Assembly: GCA_023205875.1 (NCBI GenBank)
Contig: CP060758.1
Span: 310,001-374,000, forward strand
DNA length: 64,000 nucleotides
Origin: Chloropicon primus
Taxonomy: Eukaryota > Chlorophyta > Chloropicophyceae > Chloropicales > Chloropicaceae
Direction of reading: 5' to 3'
Part shown: positions 1 to 9,089 of the stretch, piece after piece
Numbering within the stretch: position 1 is the stretch's first letter
How the letters are laid out: each line of letters starts with the position of its first letter
The notes under the pieces: generated by a model
The model's database searches: none
What the model saw: the letters and a program-made list of their open reading frames with translations, nothing else
What the model was told of the DNA's origin: nothing
Program-made: the position numbers and the translations under genes

Positions 1-1
1 G

Positions 2-367
2 ATCAACGAAGACATTCAGCTTCTCGGCAGGTTGTGGGGGCTCCACCACAAGATAGAAGCTCTCGGAAGCAGCGGATCGTACGACGCGCGGCTTCAAAAA
101 ATTTTGGGGAGCGCCTCTACGCTGGAGGACAGGGTTGCCTCAAAGCTGCAGCTGATAGAGGGGTACTCCCGAGTGTCCCACATGATAGAGATAGAGGTCG
201 AGCTGGATGCTGACATCGATGCCGCGGAGACGCGGGTGGCCATGTCAGGCATCACGGTGGAGCTCGGCAAGGTGGAAGAGCTGGAAGAGCTCAAGGACGA
301 GTGGACGATGCAAGTGGAGGCCAAGGACGAGATAGAAAGGCTTCTGGGGTCGTCGGATCAACTCTGA
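2..367 (+). CDS. 3' end of an unrecognised coiled-coil-type protein (partial)
   Basis: The reading frame is open from the first base of the window to a TGA at 365-367, about 121 codons, so the 5' end lies outside the window. The visible part is acidic and probably helical, with heptad-like stretches such as GKVEELEELKDEWTMQVEAK, and ends in SSDQL. I do not recognise the family. It converges with the minus-strand gene ending at 509, leaving about 140 bases of shared 3' flank. The reading frame is convincing by length and codon regularity, but function is unknown. Confidence 0.6.
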   Translation: MNEDIQLLGRLWGLHHKIEALGSSGSYDARLQKILGSASTLEDRVASKLQLIEGYSRVSHMIEIEVELDADIDAAETRVAMSGITVELGKVEELEELKDEWTMQVEAKDEIERLLGSSDQL

Positions 368-508
368 TGGGAAGCGTGGTGTACAAGAACAAGAAAAGAA
401 GAAAACATTTTGTGGTGTATCGAATAGGAAGTATTATGAAACAAACAAACAAGCAAAATTATGAAACAAGAAGCCATCTATGGCTTTGATGAACCAGAAC
501 GGGGCTCC

Positions 509-2389
509 TCAGACAATGAAAGCGATTGGCTTGACGAGGGAGAACGTGGGATCGGTCCTGAGTCCGCACCTCAAAAGCTTCGCCACATCCCTGTTCATTT
601 GCGCCCTCTCCAACTTGAAGTGGATGTACCTCTCTCCAATCTCCTTCTCGAATTGGTGCCTCTCCGAGACGAAGCTGGCGATCGCGGCCGCCCTCGCGTT
701 GTTTCTCGCGGCAGCCGTCTGCAGGGTGAAGAGGTTCTGATTCCTCCTGTTTTCCGCTGCCTTGATCCTGCCGACGCGGGCGCAGTCCTGGATCGCCGCT
801 TTTGCCTTCGCGCAGATTTGGCTCTTCTCCACGCGCTCCGATCCAAGCTCGTTGGCCTTCTTTGACTTGGACGCCAAGACCCTCTTCCTCTTGGCCTCCG
901 CTGCCTCGATCCTCTCGATCAGGGCCAAGGCTTTCTCGGACAGCACCCTCCTCCTCTTCTCGTTTGCTCCCTTGTCACCGAGCCTGCGAGCCTTCTGGGC
1001 CACCCCCGCGAGGTGCACGTTCCTCTTGGCCTCCGCGGCCTGGAGCTTTGCGGTCAATCCCAGGGAGAGGAGGGCCATCTTCTCGAAGTTGCTCGCCCTC
1101 ACGATCGCATCACCCATCTCGTAGGCCTTCCTCTGCGCCATGATCAGCCTGATGTTCCTCCTGGAGGTGGCAGCCTCCAGCTTCAACCTCCACAGGTTGG
1201 TCAGGGCCGCGCGCATCATCTCGCCCTCCAGGCGAATGAACTCGGCCACGGAGTCGCCAGACATTGTCCTTGCGCGTGCCCTGCGAGATTCAAGGTGGGA
1301 CGCCCTCCTGTCCGCCGCCTCCTGGAGCCTGGCGCTCAGGACATCGGAGAGGAAGACCCTCCTCCTGTTCATCCAGATCAGCACGGACCCCTCGCCGAGC
1401 TCGCCGGCACGCTTGACCCTCTGGGCCAAGGCGTTGGCCCTCCTTCCGGCCGCGGCCTCGAGCCTGTGGCGCATCGCTTGGCCCAAAGCCTGCCTCTTCC
1501 TCTCGCTGTCCTCCATGATCGCGGCGATGGCCTTGGTCCTCTCCGCGGCCTTGGCCCTCCTGGCCAAGAGGTTCTGGGACCTCCTCTCCTCGGCCGCCTG
1601 AAGCTTGGCCTCGATCTCGTCCTTCCTGAACATCCTCCTCTCCTCCATCTTGCGGGCCGAGTACGTTCCGACCCCAAGCCTCGCGGCTACGCCCGCCCTG
1701 GTGGCCAAGACGTCCTGTCTCCTCTGGTCCGCGGCGGCGTGCCTCTCCTCGACGGCGTCGCGAATCAAGTCCGGGCTGGACCTCTTCCGCCTCGGCGTCC
1801 TCAGCCTCGTGAGCTCCTTGGCTCGGCAGGCTCGGGCGCACATCATGGATGCCTTCCTCTTCTCGGCCCTCTCGAGGCGGAGGTTGACGGGGGAGGGGCC
1901 CTCCACCCTCTTGGCCTTCGAGGGCGGCGTCGACATCCGCCTCGCCTGGTTGACCCTCTCGCGGAGAAGGACGAGCCTCTTGCGGGACGCCCTGTCCTGC
2001 CTGTCGAAGATCTTGCCGAGGGCCTCCCACCTCTGCCTGTCCTCGGGACTCGTCGACATGATCATCCCAGCAGGATGATGCATGACGTTCTCCTTGTCGT
2101 CGTCTAGGGCGATGACGACCCACTCTTTCTCCTGCTCGGACGCATTGTTGAACGCGGGCAGGAGGTTCTTCCCGCGCCTCGGCTTCTTCGTCGGGGAGCT
2201 CGGGGCGAGGGCCACGTAATTCTCCACGACGGCGGGCAATTCTGTCTCCAAGTCCGAGCCAGTGGCACTACCGCTACCGCCAAAAACGTCCGGGACGGAG
2301 GGGAGGGACACCTGTTTCTTGAGTCTCCTCTCCTCCCTCCTCCCCTTCAGCCTCCTCTGGAGCTCCTCCGGCATTCTCAGTCCAGGCAT
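509..2389 (-). CDS. Repeat-rich coiled-coil protein resembling the N-terminal region of plant T-complex protein 11
   Basis: The first in-frame ATG is at 2389 (protein begins MPGLRMPEELQRRLKGR); the longer open frame begins only with GTG. The product is about 626 residues, highly basic and helical. Its bulk is an array of roughly 50-residue units built round a motif like AKLQAAEERRSQNLLARRAK, also seen as KLEAATSRRN and KLQAAEAKRNVHL. The same helix type makes up the N-terminal third of plant TCP11-like proteins (known family), but no C-terminal TCP11 domain is present. It is head to head with the full TCP11-domain gene at 3265, so the two probably share a promoter region and an origin (inference). 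Function is unknown; an RNA- or cytoskeleton-associated scaffold is possible. Confidence 0.8.
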   Translation of the reverse strand: MPGLRMPEELQRRLKGRREERRLKKQVSLPSVPDVFGGSGSATGSDLETELPAVVENYVALAPSSPTKKPRRGKNLLPAFNNASEQEKEWVVIALDDDKENVMHHPAGMIMSTSPEDRQRWEALGKIFDRQDRASRKRLVLLRERVNQARRMSTPPSKAKRVEGPSPVNLRLERAEKRKASMMCARACRAKELTRLRTPRRKRSSPDLIRDAVEERHAAADQRRQDVLATRAGVAARLGVGTYSARKMEERRMFRKDEIEAKLQAAEERRSQNLLARRAKAAERTKAIAAIMEDSERKRQALGQAMRHRLEAAAGRRANALAQRVKRAGELGEGSVLIWMNRRRVFLSDVLSARLQEAADRRASHLESRRARARTMSGDSVAEFIRLEGEMMRAALTNLWRLKLEAATSRRNIRLIMAQRKAYEMGDAIVRASNFEKMALLSLGLTAKLQAAEAKRNVHLAGVAQKARRLGDKGANEKRRRVLSEKALALIERIEAAEAKRKRVLASKSKKANELGSERVEKSQICAKAKAAIQDCARVGRIKAAENRRNQNLFTLQTAAARNNARAAAIASFVSERHQFEKEIGERYIHFKLERAQMNRDVAKLLRCGLRTDPTFSLVKPIAFIV

Positions 2390-2752
2390 CGCGACGGAAG
2401 CAGCGGATGGATGACGATGCTGGTGGGTATCGATATCGATATCAATGATGTTGTTGATGTAGATGATGATCTTGGGATCCACTTTTCAGGTTCTCCTCAG
2501 ACCAAGCAAGCAAGTATTCTCGTTCAACGCAACAGCAGCACACCAATGCCAGTGATGATGCCCAATGTCAGTGACAATGTCAGTGATGATGATGCTTCTG
2601 TCTCTCTCTCTCTCTCTCTTCGGTCGGTCAGTCTCGGTCGCCGGCCTCCTCGTCGATTGTGGACCTCGAGGTCCCCTCCCGTCCCCTCCCCGAAAGTCTG
2701 CAGAGTCTTTTCATCTCGCGATAATCTTTCACGGAGGACGCGGGGTCGAGGC

Positions 2753-2835
2753 ATTTCCTTAATCAAACCCCAAGGTGGACGGGAACCCCCCCGCTCGTCT
2801 CCAAAGGTCCCACCTTCGGATTTGATTAAGGAAAT
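2753..2835. repeat. Short inverted-repeat element (MITE-like or paired regulatory motif)
   Basis: ATTTCCTTAATCAAA at 2753-2767 is matched by its exact reverse complement at 2821-2835, and the similarity continues inward imperfectly (CCCCAAGGTGG against CCACCTTCGG). A related pair lies at 51916-52019 and single arms lie at 38581 and 55904. This could be a tiny non-autonomous element or a palindromic transcription-factor site. Confidence 0.6.
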
Positions 2836-3145
2836 ACGATTCCCCTCGTCTCCAAGGGTCGCTTCGCGCCTTTCGCCCCCCTTGTCCAGCATGTAACGTT
2901 ACCTATAAAAAAGTTCAGTATACGTAACGTTACAAACAAAAACTAGGGATTTGGGATGGAGTTTATATAACGGCATGAAGCGAAAGCGAATCGGATAAAT
3001 CGTCACGTGGGGGAACGATGGGATCGAGGAGACAGACCCCTTTGGCGCGCGCGGCAAGACAGACAGAGAGAGACAGAGAGAGAGAGAGAGGGAGGGAGGG
3101 AGGTGTGCGTGATCTTGGGAGTTTTTTTCGAGTGCGTCGAGAGGG

Positions 3146-3209
3146 AGCGTCTCTTTTTCCTCTTTCGAACGAGACCTCGGTCGAGAGAAACGACCCAGGG
3201 GTGAGGATT
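3146..3209 (+). promoter_or_regulatory. Shared upstream element, copy A (before the TCP11 gene)
   Basis: The block reads as GAGCGTCTC, then CTTTCGAACGAGACCTCGG, then GAGAAACGACCCAGGGG and TGAGGAT, ending 55 bases before the ATG at 3265. It aligns almost base for base with the copies at 12916-12984 (minus) and 37032-37098 (plus), and more loosely with 23827-23888 and 31861-31911. Position and orientation relative to starts suggest a core promoter or transcription-start module. Confidence 0.6.
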
Positions 3210-3264
3210 TTAGACAGAGGGAGAGGAGCAGAGCGAGCGAGCGAGCGAGACAGAGAGAGAGGGT

Positions 3265-5211
3265 ATGGCGACGGTCGTGAGGACAGAGGACGACGTTGCG
3301 GGAAAGGACGCGTCGTCGAAGCCCCTGCAGCTCCCGCGGCAGATCGAGAGGAAGCTGGAGATGCGCGCGACGGCCCTGAGGCGTTCCAGGCGCCGCGTCG
3401 TCGTCCTCGAAGGAAACGCTCGGGATGATGCCGACGTTGTTGTTGTTGCTGATGATGTCGAAGGTGGCGAGCTGAGCGAGAGGCTCGCGCGCGCGGAGCA
3501 GCTGAGGCAGTCGCTTCTGGAGGAGAGGAGCAAGAGGGCGAGGAGGCTCTCTTTCGAGAACGTGGAGAGGGCGAGGGAGAGGCGGGCGAGGGAGAGGATC
3601 AAGCAGTGCTTCCTGGAGGCAGCGAGGGCGGCGAGGGTGAGGCTGGCGAGGAAGAGGAGGAAGAGCGAGATCGAGGAGCTCATGAGGAGAGCCGCGGCGA
3701 AGAATGCGAGGGTGCACAGCGTGAGGGATGCGGTGAGGGCCAAGGAGAGCGAGGAGAGGGTGAGCAGGGAGAAGGCCCTCGCGTGCAGGCTGAGGCTGGC
3801 CGAGCGCAGGAGGGGGGAGAACCTCAGGAGGTCTCCCCGGTCCCCAAAGTCTGCCGCCCTGGCTTCTCGAAGCGGGGGGGGTCCGAGGAGGGAGGCCGCG
3901 GCGTGCGTCCTCATTCAGAGGCGGTGGAGGGAGGCCCGGGAGGTCCGCGCCGCGAGGCTCTTCGCCGCCGCGGTCCCCAAGTGGTTCCTCGCGAGGGCGG
4001 GGGCGGCAGCCTCCGGGGGCGAGGACTTGCCGACCCCCGAGGGGGTGGACCGCGACTACCTGGCCTACAAGAGGTTCGAGGAGTGCTCTGCGGTCGTGCG
4101 GCGACCTTCGGTCCTCCGGGCCACGTCGTGCCTGCTGCAAAGGGTCGCCCAGAGGGGGGGGTCGCCACCCCCCGGAAACCCCGCCCGCGAGGCGAGGACA
4201 TTCCTCGCCGCGTTCATGATCGTCCTCCACCCGGAGATCGTGATGTCAAGGAAGCTCAAGGCGGTCGAGGAGGTCCTCCAAGAGGAGTCCTCGGCGCTCG
4301 TGCGAGCTTTCCTCGACGAGGTGGTGGCGGAGAGGAAGGGGAACCGGGCCGAGGAGTTCGAGGGGAGGCTTCGCAGCCACAGGGCGGCGTTCGAGACCTG
4401 GAAGAAGGACGACGCGGCGGCCTTGGAGGGCGACCTGATCAAGATGGCCCGCGATCTGACGGCCTCCGTTCTCGCCAAGTGCGGCCCAGACCTTGAGGCC
4501 CGGCACGTGACCTCCAACCCGGACTTGAGGGCAATGGTGGAGGCGCTGGGCAACGACAGGAGGCTGCTGACCAGCAAGGTCAAGTCCCTGGCGGGGGTGG
4601 AGGGGGTCCAGAGGATGGAGGAAGCGGTCAGATCCTGCGTAGCCGAATTCGAGGAGGAGTACCGCAGAAAGGTCTCGGAGAGAGGGAGGGAGAGCGGGGG
4701 CGGGGACGGGGACGGGGCCGACGACGCGGTGAGCGGGGCGGAGAGGTTGGAGTGCGCCTTCAGGGCGGCGATGGCCGATTTGATCCGGGAGAGCGTCGAG
4801 AAGGGGGAGTACGACCACGTCCTCCGCCTTTGGGACGAGGTTCGGGACAGGCTCATGAGGCTCTCCGGCTCGTCCCCCCGGGAGAGGGAGAGAACGGCCC
4901 AGTGCATCGACTGCGACTACGCGAGGGAGCTGGTCAAGGATCGAGCCATGGACAGCAGCATCCTTGCGGACATGATGCAGCTCGCCTCCCGGCGGATCGG
5001 GGAGCTCGGGGCCGCGGCGTACGAGCGGGAGACCCTGGAATGGGGCCTTTTGAGCGCGCAATTGATGAGAGAGTCGGAGTCCGCCGGAAGCGTCCTCGCC
5101 CAGTTCTTCCAAGACGCGGACGTGCTCCTCACTCGGATCGAGGCAGGGATCGCCGCAAGCCTGCTGTGCCAGGCTCTGACTTCGGGGGCGTCCAAGGAGA
5201 TGGCGTCTTGA
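3265..5211 (+). CDS. TCP11 (T-complex protein 11) domain protein
   Basis: This is a 648-residue single-exon gene starting at the ATG at 3265, just after a purine-rich 5' leader. Residues about 20-200 are basic helical repeats like those of the neighbouring divergent gene, followed by an IQ-like stretch (CVLIQRRWREAREVRA). The C-terminal half carries TCP11 family signatures, including REARTFLAAFMIVLHPEIVM and a late segment around LWDEVRDRLMRLSG. In plants TCP11-like proteins are poorly characterised; in animals TCP11 acts in sperm signalling. Cellular role here is unknown. No intron is evident. Confidence 0.82.
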   Translation: MATVVRTEDDVAGKDASSKPLQLPRQIERKLEMRATALRRSRRRVVVLEGNARDDADVVVVADDVEGGELSERLARAEQLRQSLLEERSKRARRLSFENVERARERRARERIKQCFLEAARAARVRLARKRRKSEIEELMRRAAAKNARVHSVRDAVRAKESEERVSREKALACRLRLAERRRGENLRRSPRSPKSAALASRSGGGPRREAAACVLIQRRWREAREVRAARLFAAAVPKWFLARAGAAASGGEDLPTPEGVDRDYLAYKRFEECSAVVRRPSVLRATSCLLQRVAQRGGSPPPGNPAREARTFLAAFMIVLHPEIVMSRKLKAVEEVLQEESSALVRAFLDEVVAERKGNRAEEFEGRLRSHRAAFETWKKDDAAALEGDLIKMARDLTASVLAKCGPDLEARHVTSNPDLRAMVEALGNDRRLLTSKVKSLAGVEGVQRMEEAVRSCVAEFEEEYRRKVSERGRESGGGDGDGADDAVSGAERLECAFRAAMADLIRESVEKGEYDHVLRLWDEVRDRLMRLSGSSPRERERTAQCIDCDYARELVKDRAMDSSILADMMQLASRRIGELGAAAYERETLEWGLLSAQLMRESESAGSVLAQFFQDADVLLTRIEAGIAASLLCQALTSGASKEMAS

Positions 5212-5376
5212 AGCAAAGGGAAGAAGAAGGAGAAGAGCCTTTGAAGAAAAAGAAGTTGTATCAAAAACTAGAATCAATTTTGTATGTTGTTTGAATTCCT
5301 TGCCGTTCCGTTCTTTCGCACCGTTTTCGTTGTCGTCTGCTGCCGTCGCTTCGAAGAAGAAGAATCGTTCTCAAGG

Positions 5377-8070
5377 CTAAGAATCGTTCTCAAGCCTCAG
5401 CGCCGCGGCGAAGGATACCCAGGATGTGCCCTGCCTGGCAATGTAGGCAACGGACTCGGGCGAGAAGAACGACTGGCCCACCCTGATGCAGCTGCACAAG
5501 TTCCGGACCTGGTAGGCACACCCGGAGGGGATCATCAGGGCCTCGTTCACCTTCTGCTCCACAGTCCAGGGCTCCACCCCGGTCTCCTCCTTCAGCAGGG
5601 CCAGGGCCTTGGAGGACAGGTAAAACTTTTGGCTCATCACCACGGAGGCTCCTTCCGTCTTGAGGGCGCCCCGCCCCCCGGCGAACCTATCCGTGTTCCT
5701 GACCAGGAAGCCCGCGAGCTTCTCTGTGTCCTCGCGCCTGAAGATGTGCCAAAGGCTCCCTGGAGCGTCCTTGCTCACGTGGACGTTCACGAAGACGTTG
5801 TCCACAGGCTGCAAGTTCAGCTTCCAGGTCGAGTCCCCGTCCTCCTGGAGCATGCTACCCTCCGAGGGCTCCTCCTGGGTCCTGCCGTACCCAATGTACG
5901 CCTTCGGCCCGACGTCCGGCCTGAGGGCCTCTGGGACCAGCCTGACCAGGTTGAGCTCGCCCATCTGGTGCGTGTAGTCCTTCACCGGGAGCATGTCCTG
6001 GAAGTCCGTGTACAAGCGCTTGAGCTTCCCGTTCCACTCCTCCTGGCTCGGCCAGGACTTGAGGCAGTACATTGGGTTCCCCTCAAAGTAGGTCTCCCCG
6101 GTGTAGCCATTGAAGAAGGCCTCGATGGACACCTCGATGACGTCGCCCAAAGCGCAGTCGATCACGTCCGTCGTGTACTCCCCCTTCCTCTTCTCCGTCG
6201 CGGCCCTCTTCATGAGGTGCGGCGTCCAGAGCATCTGGCCCTTGATCCCTTCGACCACGAACGGGCACCCCTCCCGCCAACTTTCCCTGAAAGCGGCGAT
6301 GTCCATGCTCGAGGCGTCCTGGATGTAGCACACCTCCCCGCAGGCCTTCCCGTTGTCGCTCGTCTTGTCGGACGCGGCGTCTCCCCCCGGCGACGACGAC
6401 GGCGACCCGGCCGGGCCGCCGCACTTCTCCAGGCACCTCTCGAACGCCCTGCTGCCAAAGTAACCGAGCCTCTTGAGCTCCAGGCGGTGGTTCAGGGGGC
6501 AGCACAGGTCGGCCTGGTTCGCGGGGACCCCCAGGGCCTTGGCCTGCTCCGCCCTCTGCTCCTTGCAGCAGCTGGGGCAAAGGTCGTACCCGCACGGCTC
6601 GCAGGTCTTGAGGGTGCAGACCACGGTCGAGCTGCACTTGCTGCACTGGACCCTGTACCCGTTGTCCTCCACGATCTTCAGGTCCCCGAGCGCGACGCTG
6701 GACCCCTGCCTCTCCTCCTCCACCCTGAGCTCCCCGAGCTCCCCCGCGAGAACCTTGCCGAGCCCTGCCTCCCTCAGGACCCCCCAAACGTAAGCCAAGT
6801 TCCTCTCCCTGGTCTCCTGGTCGTACTTTGGGGGCTGCCCCACGTGCTTGGGCACCTTGTTGCACCTCTTGTCCATCCGCAGGGCGTACTTGCAGTTGCA
6901 GATGCCCCTGCACCTCGGGCACTTGTCCCTGCACTCCTCGATCGTCATCCCCGGGTAGCACCTCTTGATGCACTCGGTGCAGTAGTGGAGCCTGCACCCC
7001 TGGCGGGAGCACCTCGCGAGCTCCTTGCCCCTCTGGCAGTGGTGGCAGCAGATTCCCGCGACCTTCTTCACGAGGAGGGAGCTGCTCGCGGCGTTGTCGT
7101 CCGCCGCATTCAGGGACCCGGCGCCCTGGCCCTGGCTGAAGTGTCCAGTCGGCTCGGCGAAGGACTCGGAGGACTTCCTGCAGACCTTGAGGGCCCACGC
7201 CTGGGCGGACGCCTTCTTCTTCTTCTTCTTCCTCGTGTCCTTGATCTGGGCGATCATCTTCCTGTTCGTCTCGGCGAGGGCCTGGCACGTCTCCTGCCTC
7301 TTGAGCTTCTGCAAGTTCCTGAACCTCAGGCTGTTGCCGACGACTTCCCTCTCCACGGCCGTCAGGAGCGCCACCCAGTTCTTGCACAGCTCCCTCTTGG
7401 GGCTCTTCTTCTTCCGCAGGCTCTGGAAGGTCGCCGAGAGCTTCTGCGTGAGTCTTGGGCCCTCGTACTCCACGTCGATCTCGTTCAGCAGCTCGGTCTC
7501 GCCGTCGCTGTCGGCGGACGACGACGTCGTCGTCGTCGTTTGGGCGGCGGCGGTTGAGGCGGCGACAGCGGCCTTGCCGGCCTGCAGGTCCATCTCCTGG
7601 TCCGTCTCCGTCTCGGAGTCGTCCTGATCCTCATCGTCGAACACGTACCGCGAGGAGGACTTGGCCTCCCTCTTGGCCAGCAGCCTCCTCGCGACCTGTG
7701 GCTTGTGCTGCTGCTGCTCGTTGTTGTTGTTGTTCGTGTTGGTGTTGTTGCTGTCCCTCTTTACCGTGAAGGTGGAGTCCGAGCTGTTGTTCGTCCCTCC
7801 CGGACTCTTGGGGCTCTCCTGGTGGTTCCGCTGCAGGGAAAGATCGTCGTCGTCGTCGTCCTCGGCCTTCCTCTTCCTCCGGCGCTGGATGTGCGGCGCC
7901 GTCGTCTCCTCCGGCGTGTTGGGCGCCAGCGCCGTGGTCGCCGGGACGGAGTTCGGCATCGTCTGATCGCTGCACGTGGTCCCGGCGACGGCCACCTCCA
8001 AAGGGTTTGGAGGAGGAGAAGGAGGCAAGGACAACGCCGCCGCCTTCATGATGGACTCCTTCAGCATCAT
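5377..8070 (-). CDS. JmjC-domain protein of the KDM3/JMJ25 type, apparently catalytically dead
   Basis: From the first ATG at 8070 the product is about 897 residues; the frame extends to a TTG at 8151. The N-terminal 250 residues are low-complexity. A cysteine/histidine cluster starting CCHHCQRGKELARCSRQGC (nt about 6870-7070) is the R1-type zinc finger of plant KDM3 proteins, followed by a second cysteine cluster (CSKCSS, CEPCGYDLCPSCC). The C-terminal JmjC domain (nt about 5400-6330) has the family hallmarks WHIFRREDTEKL and QVRNLCSCIRV. However, the usual Fe(II) ligands H-x-D and the distal H are replaced: KLNLQ carries N at 5815-5817 and Q at 5809-5811, and AYQVRNL carries Y at 5512-5514. 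Expected to be a nuclear chromatin protein; I infer a non-enzymatic role. Confidence 0.85.
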   Translation of the reverse strand: MMLKESIMKAAALSLPPSPPPNPLEVAVAGTTCSDQTMPNSVPATTALAPNTPEETTAPHIQRRRKRKAEDDDDDDLSLQRNHQESPKSPGGTNNSSDSTFTVKRDSNNTNTNNNNNEQQQHKPQVARRLLAKREAKSSSRYVFDDEDQDDSETETDQEMDLQAGKAAVAASTAAAQTTTTTSSSADSDGETELLNEIDVEYEGPRLTQKLSATFQSLRKKKSPKRELCKNWVALLTAVEREVVGNSLRFRNLQKLKRQETCQALAETNRKMIAQIKDTRKKKKKKASAQAWALKVCRKSSESFAEPTGHFSQGQGAGSLNAADDNAASSSLLVKKVAGICCHHCQRGKELARCSRQGCRLHYCTECIKRCYPGMTIEECRDKCPRCRGICNCKYALRMDKRCNKVPKHVGQPPKYDQETRERNLAYVWGVLREAGLGKVLAGELGELRVEEERQGSSVALGDLKIVEDNGYRVQCSKCSSTVVCTLKTCEPCGYDLCPSCCKEQRAEQAKALGVPANQADLCCPLNHRLELKRLGYFGSRAFERCLEKCGGPAGSPSSSPGGDAASDKTSDNGKACGEVCYIQDASSMDIAAFRESWREGCPFVVEGIKGQMLWTPHLMKRAATEKRKGEYTTDVIDCALGDVIEVSIEAFFNGYTGETYFEGNPMYCLKSWPSQEEWNGKLKRLYTDFQDMLPVKDYTHQMGELNLVRLVPEALRPDVGPKAYIGYGRTQEEPSEGSMLQEDGDSTWKLNLQPVDNVFVNVHVSKDAPGSLWHIFRREDTEKLAGFLVRNTDRFAGGRGALKTEGASVVMSQKFYLSSKALALLKEETGVEPWTVEQKVNEALMIPSGCAYQVRNLCSCIRVGQSFFSPESVAYIARQGTSWVSFAAALRLENDS

Positions 8071-9089
8071 GCTGCTGCTCCTCGAAGTCGTGGTGGTGGT
8101 GGTGTTGGCAGCGGCGATGGCGTCGTCGTCAAGTGGAGGAGGAGGAGCCAAGTCTTCTTGAACGAATTAAGGAAGGGAGCAAAGGCAAGCAGCAGCAGCA
8201 GCAGAGTGGTGAGAGACAAAGACAGAGACACAGAGAGAGACAGAGACAGAGACAGAAAGAGAGAGTCAGACAAAGGCAGAGACAAGCGGCGGCACGAATT
8301 GAACGAGGAACCAAGCGCGAACGAGGAAGAGAGAAACACAAAAACCCACACAAACACAAATATTTTGAGGCTGGAACCCAACCCAAAATCCTGGTGCGTG
8401 GCGTGCGGCGATCCGTCGCAAGGCGTGTGTCGTGTTGCGCGTTGCACGTGCGCGCGCGCGTGTTGTGTTGCGTTTGTCTTACCTGTGAGCATTCTTCCGT
8501 CCCCGCGCGTGGTTCCCGTCAAAGGGAAGGAAAGAAAGGAAGGAAAACGCGATCGATCGCCAGGGTTTTGCTTTGCCTCTCTGGCTCCGCTTGTAACCCT
8601 GCACCAAAAACCTGCAACCCTAGCGTCGTAGAGGTGTTGTTCTTATTTGTTATTGGCTTTCGTTTCGCGCCAAATCCACGAACAGCCCTCGTGACACGAG
8701 AGAATAGGAAACGCGTCAAATCACAGAAATTTTGGCGAGAAACCAGGATCGATCGATCGGTTGGGAAAAAAAGAAAAGGGGGAGGACGTGTCCGATCGAT
8801 CGCGATCGACTGGCTCGGCTTCATCTTCATCTTCAACGCTCTTTGCGCGCGAAGAGAGGAGGCGAAAGACGCAGAGGACGACGACGGGTGGACCTGCGTG
8901 GTGCGGTGGATTCATTTTTTTTACGGGGACGCCTTGCCCTCTCTCTGTCTCTCTGTCTCTCTGTCTCTGTGTGCGTGTGTGCGTGTGTGTGTCCTATTCT
9001 GGAACACAAACGATACCCTTTCTGAGAGTCTGGTAGGATCCAGCAACAACGACGACGACGACGATATCTAGGGGATTCATTCTGGTAGT
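8071..9089. other. Divergent promoter region between the JmjC and dihydroxyacetone kinase genes
   Basis: No gene is supported. Visible content: a purine-rich GACAGAGA-type tract (about 8210-8290), a GTGCGCGCGCGCG run near 8450, GATCGATCG palindromes at 8551-8559, 8748-8759 and 8793-8808, and CT then GT microsatellite (about 8940-8992). The GATCGATCG motif also recurs before other genes (for example 36728-36740). Confidence 0.5.

Larger units (their letters stand above)
2390..3264. other. Intergenic region between two divergent TCP11-type genes
   Basis: No gene is supported in these 875 bases. The region holds a CT run (about 2600-2620), an 83-bp perfect-ended inverted repeat (2753-2835), a GA-rich purine tract (3056-3100) and the shared promoter-like element at 3146-3209. 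Short open frames here are low-complexity. Confidence 0.6.

Noticed and set aside
1013-2107. Long plus-strand frames opposite the TCP11-like repeat gene, and similar long antisense frames in other G+C-rich genes
   Set aside because: Shadow frames caused by high G+C at third positions of the real gene; proline/arginine/leucine-rich without domains.
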